DNA of 64,000 bases from Nakazawaea peltata (lineage: Eukaryota; Ascomycota; Pichiomycetes; Alaninales; Pachysolenaceae), in NCBI GenBank assembly GCA_001599355.1, contig BCGQ01000003.1:250468-314467 (forward strand), given 5' to 3'. The notes below the pieces were generated by a model. That model had not been told where the DNA came from and made no database searches. It was given only the letters and a program-made list of their open reading frames with translations. Positions 1-8,773 of this stretch are shown here, piece by piece (within the stretch, counting starts at the first letter, position 1; each line of letters begins with the position of its first letter). The translations under genes were made by a program, and so were the position numbers.

Positions 1-924
1 AGTAGTAATCTTGAAAATTCAGGAACTCAACAGCAACCTCAATTGAATAAGAACTCTGTGACTGGCAGTGTTGTGGTATTTGATCTGTTAAATATTCAAC
101 CGTTGGAAATATTCCAAGCTCATAAATCTTCATTAGCAGTTATGTCTCTCTCTCGTGATGGTAAAATGATTGCTACTCTGTCTTCCAAGGGGACAATCAT
201 TAGAGTGTTCAGTACTTTGAATGGTAAACGTTTATACGAGTTCAGACGTGGATCATACGGGACACGGATACAATCGCTCAATTTCGATCATGATAATAAC
301 TTTATTTGCTGCAGTTCCGGTACAGGTACGGTTCATATTTTCAAGTTGACAGATGAACCAGATGTAACTCCTCCACCAGTTGATCTTAATAAAAGTAGTG
401 ATGTAGGATCAGCGTCGGATGTGTCTGAAGAAAGTCGACGTGAGAGAATCATTCCGGAAGAAGTATCTGATCCGGAAGATAATGAAGAACTAGAAAGAAT
501 CTTAAATATGGGTAAAATAAGAGATAGTGGTGACGGTAAATCTGCAGGGAGAAGTCGGATCTCTTCTATCTCAGGTTATTTCTGGAACAAATCGACCAAT
601 ATTGCTCATAATGTCAAAGGTCAACTTAACAATTACTTACCTACAACGGTACACTCAATTCTCGAACCAAAGCGGGACTTTGCGTATTTCAGACTTCCTC
701 ATACTGAGGAATTACATAGCATATCCAGTGGGAGCCACAAACAAGATTCTCCTCCTCCGCAATCATCTCATGTTCATAATGCTATCAAGACTGCTGTTGG
801 ATTTAATAGTAGTAATGGAAACGTGATGTGTGCAGATAATAGGGGAAATTTCTACACTTATAGTATTCCTAGAGATCGTGGAGGAGAGTGTATTCTTCTT
901 AAGCAGTTCTCATTCCAAGAATAA
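1..924 (+). CDS. ATG18: PROPPIN autophagy protein Atg18, 3' part (5' end outside window)
   Basis: The frame is open from base 1 to the TAA at 922-924, so the N-terminus lies outside the window. The visible part carries WD40-like blades typical of PROPPINs, including the phosphoinositide-binding Phe-Arg-Arg-Gly motif at 241-252, preceded by a KGTIIRVF blade and followed by a GTVHIF blade. A long acidic, Ser-rich insertion follows (about 350-560), as in the loops of fungal Atg18. Family knowledge: Atg18 binds PI3P and PI(3,5)P2 on pre-autophagosomal and vacuolar membranes and works with Atg2. The same-strand neighbour ROD1 starts 359 bp downstream. The paralogues ATG21 and HSV2 share the FRRG motif, so the exact paralogue is less certain than the family. 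Confidence 0.78.
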   Translation, partial: SSNLENSGTQQQPQLNKNSVTGSVVVFDLLNIQPLEIFQAHKSSLAVMSLSRDGKMIATLSSKGTIIRVFSTLNGKRLYEFRRGSYGTRIQSLNFDHDNNFICCSSGTGTVHIFKLTDEPDVTPPPVDLNKSSDVGSASDVSEESRRERIIPEEVSDPEDNEELERILNMGKIRDSGDGKSAGRSRISSISGYFWNKSTNIAHNVKGQLNNYLPTTVHSILEPKRDFAYFRLPHTEELHSISSGSHKQDSPPPQSSHVHNAIKTAVGFNSSNGNVMCADNRGNFYTYSIPRDRGGECILLKQFSFQE

Positions 925-1283
925 TATGACATTAAGTAAGTCAGCGGTACCATCAACGTAGCAGTAAGATTAATTAGCCGTAATCTCAACCCAATCTCAT
1001 CCAGCCTAACCAGCCTAACCAGCCTAACCACCCTTTCAGCCTCACCATTAAATATGACATCATCTGCGCATGCCCCTGCCCTGATTTCTCCCATCCCTTT
1101 TACCGTGGCCCTCTAATTTTCTGCCCCTCCCCTATTTTTCTCTCGGCAATCTGCCCTTGCGTCTAGACCACTCCACTTTAAGCACAGTTGGCAGGAAGTT
1201 GGCGGTACAGGGAACACTCGACAGAGATCAGGTACCACAGTTGAAATCACTGTACTGGATGGCTCATTGATTCCTTACCAATC
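925..1283. promoter_or_regulatory. ATG18-ROD1 intergenic region with TGCCC boxes
   Basis: This 359 bp gap is the terminator of ATG18 and the promoter of ROD1. It holds a perfect 9 bp tandem repeat (unit CCAGCCTAA, three copies, 1001-1027) and four TGCCC boxes, at 1071, 1077, 1122 and 1152. The same box recurs upstream of USO1, the LAM gene and UBX5. I see no convincing small gene here; the antisense frame across 858-1094 overlaps the ATG18 3' end and looks spurious. Confidence 0.4.
1001..1027. repeat. 9 bp tandem repeat, 3 copies
   Basis: Three perfect copies of CCAGCCTAA lie head to tail in the ROD1 promoter. Origin by replication slippage is likely and no function is evident. Confidence 0.9.
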
Positions 1284-3488
1284 ATGTTCCATCTCAGGTC
1301 AAGCAACTCCAAAACTACAGGCACCTCTCATGGTAGTAACCCTACCTTATTTGAAGTGAGATTAAAGTCTCCTCATAAAGATATCATCATAATCAAAGGG
1401 TCTGAATATGAGGCTCCCTCGGCTTATGTGACGGGAAACTTGGTATTCTCGTTGCCTGAGAAGATCTCAGTCAAGCGTATCGGTTTGAAATTGATAGGTA
1501 CTTTCAAATTGGATTTCATGGAAGTGTTAACTCATCATAATCGTATTAGTTCGTCCAATCCGATCAAGGAATTAAAGACGGTGCTTCAATGTGATTGGGA
1601 TAATTTATTGGTCAATAGTGAAGGTGTGATAAAAGTGGGGGATTATGGGGATAATGTGACTAGGACATCATCGTCGGGAACATCCATCTCACAGCAGTCA
1701 TCTGGATCCTCTACTCCTTCATCACATCTGAGTAAATCTAGTCAGAAATCCAAGTTGAAAAGACCTGGAGCTCCATCCACTTTACAACTACCAGAGCCAA
1801 GTATTCATAAAACTCCATTTGAAAATGTCACCACTCCTTCTGGAACCAATAACTTCATTTTACCCCCAGGAAATTATGAACTCCCCTTCAAATGTGTCTT
1901 ACCAGGTAATATCCCCGAAACTATAGAAGGATTACAGTCGGGATCGATTTTGTACAAGTTTGAACTGTTCATTGAGAAATCTGCTTCCATTTTGAAGACC
2001 AACAACTTCACCAGACATAAATATGTCCGTATATTTAGAACATTATCGGCAAACAATATAGCATTGAGTGAGGATGTGTCGATTGATAACATTTGGCCAG
2101 AAAGAGTCCAGTATGAGGTCAGTATACCGAAGAAAGCCATCCCAATTGGGGGGACATCTACTGTTCGGATCATGATTATTCCTCTTAAGAAGAAGATCCG
2201 TTTAGGTAAGATCTCTGCCTCTATAATCCAGCATTATGTGCTCAAGGATTCCAATGAGGAACTCTATGACCATGATCAGATCATTTATGACTGTCAACTT
2301 CCCCTGATATCCATGTCTGATTTAGGACAAGATAGGTGGGATATCCAGGCTACTATTCTGATTCCTTCAGATTTGAAAACAGCTACTCAGGATTGTGAAT
2401 TGAGGGACGGTTTAATCAAAGTTAGACACAAATTCAAGTTCAAAATCCAATTGGTCAATGAAGAAGATGGTCATATCAGTGAGTTGAGGGCTAAACTTCC
2501 CATTATTCTCTATATAAATCCTAGCTACAAAATCTTGGCTCGTAATATTGAGTATGATACTTATGGGAAGATCCATATCAAGCCAGGAGGATTCACTATC
2601 TTTGAGAATGGCCGTGAGAATATCCTCTCGGGGACATCTACTCCATTAGCAGCTATAAGTCCTATGCAAAGTGGGGCTAATACACCTAATTTGAGATCTG
2701 GACTGGTGACTCCGATAATTGAGGACGAAGACGACCCAGAAGGTGCATCAGTTAATGCTCCTCCAATGTACGAACAACATATATATGACCAGTTATACGA
2801 TGCATTGACTGGAGCCACATCTCCTCCTACATCTCCTCGTCCTATCATTGCTAGAACTGCAGCCGATGCTGTGAGTCCAGGTCTGGCAACCCCATCAGGT
2901 GAACCAGGATCATACTTTGATATCACTCCAGGCTCAGCTACCCCTACTCATGATCTTCTTAATCAGTACTTGAGTCACCAGAGATCTGTTAGGGGAAGAG
3001 CAGGTATAGGAAATCCAAATGTAGCTGAAGACGAGTTCATATCGAATATTCAATCTGGAACTCTGACCCCAATCCATGGTATGGGGACATCTCTTCCTGA
3101 ACTGATGTCCCAATTAGATTTATCTCGTATTCCTTCTTATAGTGAGGCTATTAAAGGTGGGGATGCCGATGACAATCTGGTGGATCTTTCTCCTGTTTAT
3201 GAAGGGGGGTCTACTTCTGAATTAGAAGAGTCATTAAGACGTCCTCCACGTCCTGCTGCTACAAGGACAAGCTCTAGTGGGTCTCTTAATCGTTCAGCTG
3301 AGACAGGTTCTCCTCATCTTCATAGCTCTACAGGAACTCAATCTTATTTTGATGTCTCGAGGAATAGCTCAGCTAATGATTTAATAAGATTAGGAATGAG
3401 TCGTCCTGCTTCGGTTGGTAATTTAGGTGATCTTCTACAAAGACGATTAGCCAAGAAGAGTTCTCTTTCTGCAAATAACAAACAATAA
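1284..3488 (+). CDS. ROD1: Rod1/Rog3-type arrestin-related trafficking adaptor
   Basis: The 734-residue product has arrestin N and C domains in roughly its first 430 residues. A long disordered tail rich in Ser, Thr and Pro follows. The tail has a PPxY motif (PPMY, residues 493-496) expected to bind the WW domains of the Rsp5 ubiquitin ligase, and a second tyrosine motif RIPSYSEA near residues 615-622. Family knowledge: Rod1 and Rog3 (ART4/ART7) direct ubiquitination and endocytosis of plasma-membrane transporters, notably hexose transporters on glucose. The start is the first ATG after an in-frame stop. The gene converges on the FAD oxidoreductase 24 bp downstream. A CTG at 1965-1967 sits where arrestins usually have Ala. 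ROG3 is the alternative name; most yeasts outside Saccharomyces have one such gene. Confidence 0.82.
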   Translation: MFHLRSSNSKTTGTSHGSNPTLFEVRLKSPHKDIIIIKGSEYEAPSAYVTGNLVFSLPEKISVKRIGLKLIGTFKLDFMEVLTHHNRISSSNPIKELKTVLQCDWDNLLVNSEGVIKVGDYGDNVTRTSSSGTSISQQSSGSSTPSSHLSKSSQKSKLKRPGAPSTLQLPEPSIHKTPFENVTTPSGTNNFILPPGNYELPFKCVLPGNIPETIEGLQSGSILYKFELFIEKSASILKTNNFTRHKYVRIFRTLSANNIALSEDVSIDNIWPERVQYEVSIPKKAIPIGGTSTVRIMIIPLKKKIRLGKISASIIQHYVLKDSNEELYDHDQIIYDCQLPLISMSDLGQDRWDIQATILIPSDLKTATQDCELRDGLIKVRHKFKFKIQLVNEEDGHISELRAKLPIILYINPSYKILARNIEYDTYGKIHIKPGGFTIFENGRENILSGTSTPLAAISPMQSGANTPNLRSGLVTPIIEDEDDPEGASVNAPPMYEQHIYDQLYDALTGATSPPTSPRPIIARTAADAVSPGLATPSGEPGSYFDITPGSATPTHDLLNQYLSHQRSVRGRAGIGNPNVAEDEFISNIQSGTLTPIHGMGTSLPELMSQLDLSRIPSYSEAIKGGDADDNLVDLSPVYEGGSTSELEESLRRPPRPAATRTSSSGSLNRSAETGSPHLHSSTGTQSYFDVSRNSSANDLIRLGMSRPASVGNLGDLLQRRLAKKSSLSANNKQ

Positions 3489-3512
3489 ACATACTTTAAA
3501 CTATACTAGCGA

Positions 3513-5036
3513 TTATTCTGGGAGGACTGGGTCGATTTTGAGATTTTTGATCTTCTCTGATAAGTCTGTGAACTCCAAATCTTTCTCAGTAGCACGTACT
3601 GTATTTTTGTAAGCTCTTGGACCTTCCAAACCTTCCTTCAACCCATTAACATCCTTGTCGAAATCTTTAGGATCTCTCCACAGGAACAATTTGGTGTACA
3701 AATCCTCCTCACCTTGGATCTTCTTGACAAGGAATTTACCCAAGACTGGTAACATCTTGAAAGCATGGCCAGAGCCACCACAAGCAACAAATAAATTCTT
3801 CTTACCAGGGACGAAATCATAAATGTAATCATTGTTGATGGTGTCGGTGTACCATAACATTTTGGATTCCAATTTGATTCCGGCTTCGACTAAGTCTGGG
3901 AAGAAGACAATTAAGAAGTCCTTGATTTGCTCCAAGATATGTTTGGTGATCATAGTAGTTGGAGGGTCGGAATTACTGGTCAATGGGATAGAGACCACTC
4001 TACCATTATCCAATTTGACGGGATTGGTATACTTGGTTTGTCTACTAATGATCTTCATGTATCCCTCTGGCTCAGTCATTGGGAAGATGAATAAACCACT
4101 CATGTATCCCTTCTCTCTTTCATGACCTACTCTGAAATCTACAATTGGGAAATATTTAGCACTGTACTTCATCATGAGATCTTTACGGTCTTCAGGGATC
4201 TTGAAAGTGACGATATTACCCTGAGTACCTTCGTTGATTCCATCGAGTTCCGGGACAAGTCCGGTTGTCCATGGACCAGCAGAGACAACGACTAAATCGG
4301 CCAAATGGCTTTCTCCATCCTCAGTAGTAATACCTTTGATACATGACTTGTCATCGTCATCGGTGATGAATTCTTTGAAAGTACCTTTGGCACCTCCAAG
4401 CACGAACTTAACACCCATCTTTCTACAAAGATAGTTAGCATAAGTACAAGCCCTTGAAGAATACAAGACTCCGGTAGTAGAATCTAAGACTCCGTTCAAT
4501 TCTTTAACCTTACCTCTCTCGAGGATGTCGACAACCTTCAATTTACTACCCCAACCTGCAATTTTACAACGTCTGATATCTTCTTCATTGTTGATATCGA
4601 AGATCAATGATCTAGTACCTTCTTGTTCGGCAGTCTTGAGATTTTTCAGCTCGCCGATCGAATGATGAGGTAAATCTTCCAATCTCAAGGCACCACATCT
4701 CTCCAAAATAGTGAGACCAGTGTACCTTTCAAGTTCTTCAGCATCATCAAGAGATTTTAATTCTCTTTCCCATTCTTCGAAGATCTCTCCAGCTTCAATT
4801 GCCAATCTGGTGTAATGGACTTTATCTCCATATTGAATTCTGAACACTTTGTTAATGTCGGCCGACAGAGTATCTACGCCGTTCAAAAATGAATACTGGG
4901 CTGATAACAAATCCAATCTGTCATAGACAGTGATGTTGGTGTAACCATTTTTGGCCAAATGCAAGGCATTGGTAAGACCAAAGACACCTGCTCCGACAAT
5001 AACGATTTTCAGGTCTTTTGAGTATTTTTGTGTCAT
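3513..5036 (-). CDS. FAD-dependent amine/amino-acid oxidase (DAO family), fructosyl-amine oxidase-like
   Basis: The N-terminus shows the Rossmann dinucleotide-binding motif IVIVGAGVFGLT, then a second strand ending TVYDRLD, which marks the DAO/GlpO-type FAD oxidoreductases. A C-terminal stretch ending GGSGHAFKMLP is the second FAD-binding segment of the sarcosine, pipecolate and fructosyl-amino-acid oxidase group. I start it at the ATG at 5036; an ATG eight codons upstream (5060) is also in frame. The family produces H2O2 and is often peroxisomal, but the C-terminus here (PVLPE) is not a PTS1, so a cytosolic enzyme or another targeting signal is possible. The substrate cannot be read from sequence. 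It is divergent from TPS2 across an 828 bp gap. Confidence 0.75.
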   Translation of the reverse strand: MTQKYSKDLKIVIVGAGVFGLTNALHLAKNGYTNITVYDRLDLLSAQYSFLNGVDTLSADINKVFRIQYGDKVHYTRLAIEAGEIFEEWERELKSLDDAEELERYTGLTILERCGALRLEDLPHHSIGELKNLKTAEQEGTRSLIFDINNEEDIRRCKIAGWGSKLKVVDILERGKVKELNGVLDSTTGVLYSSRACTYANYLCRKMGVKFVLGGAKGTFKEFITDDDDKSCIKGITTEDGESHLADLVVVSAGPWTTGLVPELDGINEGTQGNIVTFKIPEDRKDLMMKYSAKYFPIVDFRVGHEREKGYMSGLFIFPMTEPEGYMKIISRQTKYTNPVKLDNGRVVSIPLTSNSDPPTTMITKHILEQIKDFLIVFFPDLVEAGIKLESKMLWYTDTINNDYIYDFVPGKKNLFVACGGSGHAFKMLPVLGKFLVKKIQGEEDLYTKLFLWRDPKDFDKDVNGLKEGLEGPRAYKNTVRATEKDLEFTDLSEKIKNLKIDPVLPE

Positions 5037-5864
5037 TGATAAAGTGATAGAGAAAATCAAAACTGGGGTCCCTTAATTAGGGTGTTTCCCTTTTTTTATA
5101 AAAAAAAATAATGTTCTCGGCAGACTTCAATCTTGCATAGATAATTAAAGTTGGGGGTGGGGGCGCCTATTTTGGCCTAAATTCTTATCTTATCGGGAAA
5201 GGGTATGGGATACAGTAGGGGGATATTAGGGGATAAAATAGGGCGATACATTAGGGGTAACCGGTGATAAAAGAATTTCGATCGATATTTACTGGATTGA
5301 GACTGCATATTAGTGCTCATAATATTTCTGCCCTGTTGTTGATTTATGGTATTTGATTAACTCCCCCTGAATCTGTTCCCGGATTAACTATTTATCCGAG
5401 CGTTCTACGAAGAGCATTCTAAGATATTTTCCGATATTTTCCCACTAACATTTCGCCCTAATAATACTTTGTTTAAATTCCAAATTCAGTAATTTCCGTA
5501 TTAAGTCAGCGCAGCAAGCAAACTTCAAAGGTGCATCTGATGATGACACATCAACGGATAGAGCCAGTAGATTGGTGACGATCCTACCTATAGCAAGCAA
5601 TAATAACATTGAGCAGTCAGTATCAGTTTGTCCAAACATTATTGATTATCCACTATTTAATCCATAATATCCCTCCCCCATTTGGTTTACCCCACTATTT
5701 CCCCAGCCCAAACTTTGTCCTCTCATTTCCTAAAACGGAAACCATAGAAAAACATCGAAAGTTCGACAGCATATTTCATCCGATCATTGGAGTGATAATT
5801 TGGTGGTATTTAATCGAGTGATATTCTTTGATATTCATTGACCGATAGTGACCTAATCCACAAT
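5037..5864. promoter_or_regulatory. Divergent FAD-oxidase/TPS2 promoter with STRE cluster
   Basis: This 828 bp gap separates two divergent genes. Three AGGGG stress-response cores lie within 41 bp, at 5217, 5228 and 5253, and a CCCCCT lies at 5363. STREs bind Msn2/Msn4-type zinc fingers, and TPS2 is a classic STRE-controlled gene in Saccharomyces cerevisiae. A GGGG-rich patch near 5155-5165 and a CTTATCTTATC stretch near 5184-5195 lie closer to the oxidase. No convincing gene was seen in the gap. Confidence 0.5.
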
Positions 5865-8492
5865 ATGACTCAAGTTACAGACGGAGTGAAACCCGATGAA
5901 GAAGTAAAGATCTCCCCAGGTACTAATAAAGTCATCTCCCCATCTGATGGGTCAGACTTGAAAGTATCAGGTAGAGTATTGAATGTGATGCCTACAATCC
6001 CAAATCAAATTTATCGTGAGACCACTGACAGCGAATGGGAAATTAAACACCTCAGAGGAAATTCAGCTTTATATTCGTCCAATTACTTTTTAGACCAGCA
6101 AACTGAATGGGAGACCCATTTGATCGGTTGGACCGGAGAGTTGACTACTTTGAATGATGACAGTAGTCTCAATGCGACTAAAGAAGCAGACCCATTGTAC
6201 TTGGACGACGAAGAGAAGGCTGACATTGAACTGAAAATCAAGCTCGCCAATAACACCGAAAATATTCACCCTGTTTGGTTATTAAGAAGAGATCAGCTGA
6301 GATGGGCAGAATATGCCGAGAACGTGTTATGGCCGGTCTTCCATTACATTCAGAATGACTATTCTGATGGTAAGCAAGAGGCTGATTGGTGGTACGATTA
6401 CGTCAGATTCAACGAAGCTTACGCCGCCAAAATCTGTAGTATATACCAACCTGGTGATATCATTTGGATCCATGATTATCAATTGTTATTATTACCCCAG
6501 ATTTTGAGAATGAGATTACCAAAACTGTACATTGGGTTATTTGTGCATGCTCCATTCCCATCATCTGAGTATTTCAGATGTCTTTCGAAGAGAAAACACT
6601 TACTCGATGGTATGTTAGGAGCTAACCAAGTTGGATTCCAATCGTACTCGTTTGCCAGACATTTCATTTCTTGTTGTTCGAGATTATTGGGAGCCGAAGT
6701 CAAACCTGATTCTATCAATGTTTATGGATCCCATGTCTCTGTAGTTGCTCAACCAATTGGTATCGATACTACCAGAATTGAAGAGCTGGCCTTTGATCCT
6801 TCTGTAGACCAGAAAGTACAACAAATCAGAGAATTGAATGAGGGAAAGAAGATCATTGTCGGAAGAGACAGATTGGATTCTGTCCGTGGAGTTATTCAGA
6901 AATTACAAGCATTCGAGATGTTTTTATCGATGTTCCCTGAATGGCGTGAGAAAGTAGTCTTGATCCAAGTAAGTTCTCCTACTCAATATCATTCTCTGAG
7001 AGTTGAAAAGAAGATCAATGAATTAGTTCACAGTATCAATGGAACTTATGGATCTTTAAACCATACACCAGTCCAACATTACCAATTGAGAATCGATAAA
7101 GAGGAATATATGGCTTTATTGAGAGTGGCTGACTTGTGTTTATTGACTTCTATTAGAGATGGTATGAATACTACTTCTTTAGAATTTGTTCTGTGTCAGA
7201 AGAACAACTGCAGTCCATTGATTTTGTCCGAGTTCACCGGTTCAGCTACTATCTTGGCTGATGCCACTTTAGTCAACCCGTGGGATTCTGTAGGGGTTGC
7301 CAAAGCTATCAATGACAGTTTATTAATGGAAACCGAAAAGAAAGTTGCTTTAGAACTGAAATTGTATGCTGAAGTATCTAAAAATACCGTCCAAGACTGG
7401 ACTTCCAACTTCCTCAAGAACTTAATTGATACTTTAGAAAAGACCAATGATAAGTATGGTACTCCATACTTGAATAGACCTTTGTTGTTGAAGAACTATC
7501 AACAAGCTTCTAGAAGATTGTTCCTCTTTGATTATGATGGAACGTTGACTCCTATCGTGAAGGATCCAAGTGCTGCTATTCCTTCCGCTAGATTAGGTAA
7601 TATCTTAGATAAGTTAGTAGAAGATCCTAAGAACCAGGTTTGGATCATCAGTGGTCGTGATCAGGAGTTCTTGGGTAGATGGTTGGGATCCAAAAACCCA
7701 CACTTGGGTCTCTCTGCCGAACATGGTTGTTTCATGAAAGATGTCAACTCTAAAGACTGGATGAATTTGGCTGAAACTTTTGATATGTCATGGCAGAAAG
7801 ATGTCACCGAGATCTTCCAAGAGTTCACCGATAAGACTCCTGGTAGTAATATTGAGTTCAAGAAAGTGGCCATCACTTGGCATTATAGAAAGGCTGACCC
7901 TGATTTAGGAGAGTTCCAAGCTCAACAAGCCACTCAGACTCTTTTAGATACCGTTGCTAAGAAATATGACGTTGAGGTCATGAACGGTAAGGCTAATGTT
8001 GAAGTTAGACCTAAATTTTTGAACAAGGGAGAGATCGTAAAGAGATTAGTATTGAATTCACATGGATCTAAACAATCTTCTGAAGCTGTTCTGGCTGTCG
8101 ACGACGTCAAGTTTGGTGAATTGCCAGATTTCATCTTATGTCTTGGAGATGATCAGACAGATGAAGATATGTTTACGGCATTGAATGTGATTGAGGAGGA
8201 TTGGACTAAAGCAGTTCAACCAAGAAACAAATTCGACTCTTATGGTATTTACCCGGTAACTGTGGGTCCAGCTAATAAGAAGACCGTTGCTAAAGCTCAT
8301 CTTTCCGATCCAAATCAAGTCTTAGATACTCTTGGATTGTTGGTGGGACAGGTTTCACTTTTCGAGACTGGAGGAACAGTCGATTTGGATGATAGAGGAC
8401 ATATTAAAGATTCTGTCTCTAGTTCACGTTCTCAAGCTGCTATCAAGGCACATTCATTGAAACGTCAACTGAGTCTGAAATCAATTGAATAA
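5865..8492 (+). CDS. TPS2: Trehalose-6-phosphate phosphatase
   Basis: The product has 875 residues, close to the 896 of S. cerevisiae Tps2. The N-terminal half is a GT20 trehalose-6-phosphate-synthase-like domain (for example GRDRLDSVRG and HAPFPSSEYFR). The C-terminal half is a HAD phosphatase with the nucleophile motif DYDGT at residues 556-560 and the later acidic motif LGDDQTDEDMF. It removes phosphate from trehalose-6-phosphate in the Tps1/Tps2/Tsl1 complex, the last step of trehalose synthesis. The frame is open nine codons further upstream but only from a TTG, so the ATG at 5865 is taken. STRE boxes upstream suggest stress induction. Several CTG codons fall at non-Leu positions, for example 7356 and 6297. 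Confidence 0.95.
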   Translation: MTQVTDGVKPDEEVKISPGTNKVISPSDGSDLKVSGRVLNVMPTIPNQIYRETTDSEWEIKHLRGNSALYSSNYFLDQQTEWETHLIGWTGELTTLNDDSSLNATKEADPLYLDDEEKADIELKIKLANNTENIHPVWLLRRDQLRWAEYAENVLWPVFHYIQNDYSDGKQEADWWYDYVRFNEAYAAKICSIYQPGDIIWIHDYQLLLLPQILRMRLPKLYIGLFVHAPFPSSEYFRCLSKRKHLLDGMLGANQVGFQSYSFARHFISCCSRLLGAEVKPDSINVYGSHVSVVAQPIGIDTTRIEELAFDPSVDQKVQQIRELNEGKKIIVGRDRLDSVRGVIQKLQAFEMFLSMFPEWREKVVLIQVSSPTQYHSLRVEKKINELVHSINGTYGSLNHTPVQHYQLRIDKEEYMALLRVADLCLLTSIRDGMNTTSLEFVLCQKNNCSPLILSEFTGSATILADATLVNPWDSVGVAKAINDSLLMETEKKVALELKLYAEVSKNTVQDWTSNFLKNLIDTLEKTNDKYGTPYLNRPLLLKNYQQASRRLFLFDYDGTLTPIVKDPSAAIPSARLGNILDKLVEDPKNQVWIISGRDQEFLGRWLGSKNPHLGLSAEHGCFMKDVNSKDWMNLAETFDMSWQKDVTEIFQEFTDKTPGSNIEFKKVAITWHYRKADPDLGEFQAQQATQTLLDTVAKKYDVEVMNGKANVEVRPKFLNKGEIVKRLVLNSHGSKQSSEAVLAVDDVKFGELPDFILCLGDDQTDEDMFTALNVIEEDWTKAVQPRNKFDSYGIYPVTVGPANKKTVAKAHLSDPNQVLDTLGLLVGQVSLFETGGTVDLDDRGHIKDSVSSSRSQAAIKAHSLKRQLSLKSIE

Positions 8493-8640
8493 TTATATAT
8501 AAAGTACTATACGTTGTTGATAAGACTTTCGTAAATTGCTGATGTAGATATGACATATTCTGTAAGCTGCTCAGGAGAAATATTCAAAAAATATGTCGTG
8601 TATCTTCGTAATGTGCTCATTAAATATGTACTTTTCAGAG

Positions 8641-8646
8641 ACGCGT
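8641..8646. promoter_or_regulatory. MCB-like ACGCGT box upstream of SCC4
   Basis: A palindromic ACGCGT lies 128 bp before the SCC4 ATG. This is the core bound by Mbp1-Swi6 in yeasts to drive G1/S genes, and cohesin-loading genes can be G1/S regulated. A single hexamer is weak evidence. Confidence 0.3.
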
Positions 8647-8773
8647 AGCCGATCTGAGGAAGAGATGAGGGAAGGTGGAGCTGATGGAAAGTAGAGCTCA
8701 CTAACTTACTATTGAGTTGATAGGCCTAGATCTGAGTCATTAATCTTTTTCCTATCTTATTAAGACTTCATCC

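Noticed and set aside
8507-8701. 64-codon minus-strand frame between TPS2 and SCC4
   Set aside because: It starts at GTG; from the first ATG only 37 codons remain, and there is no recognisable content.
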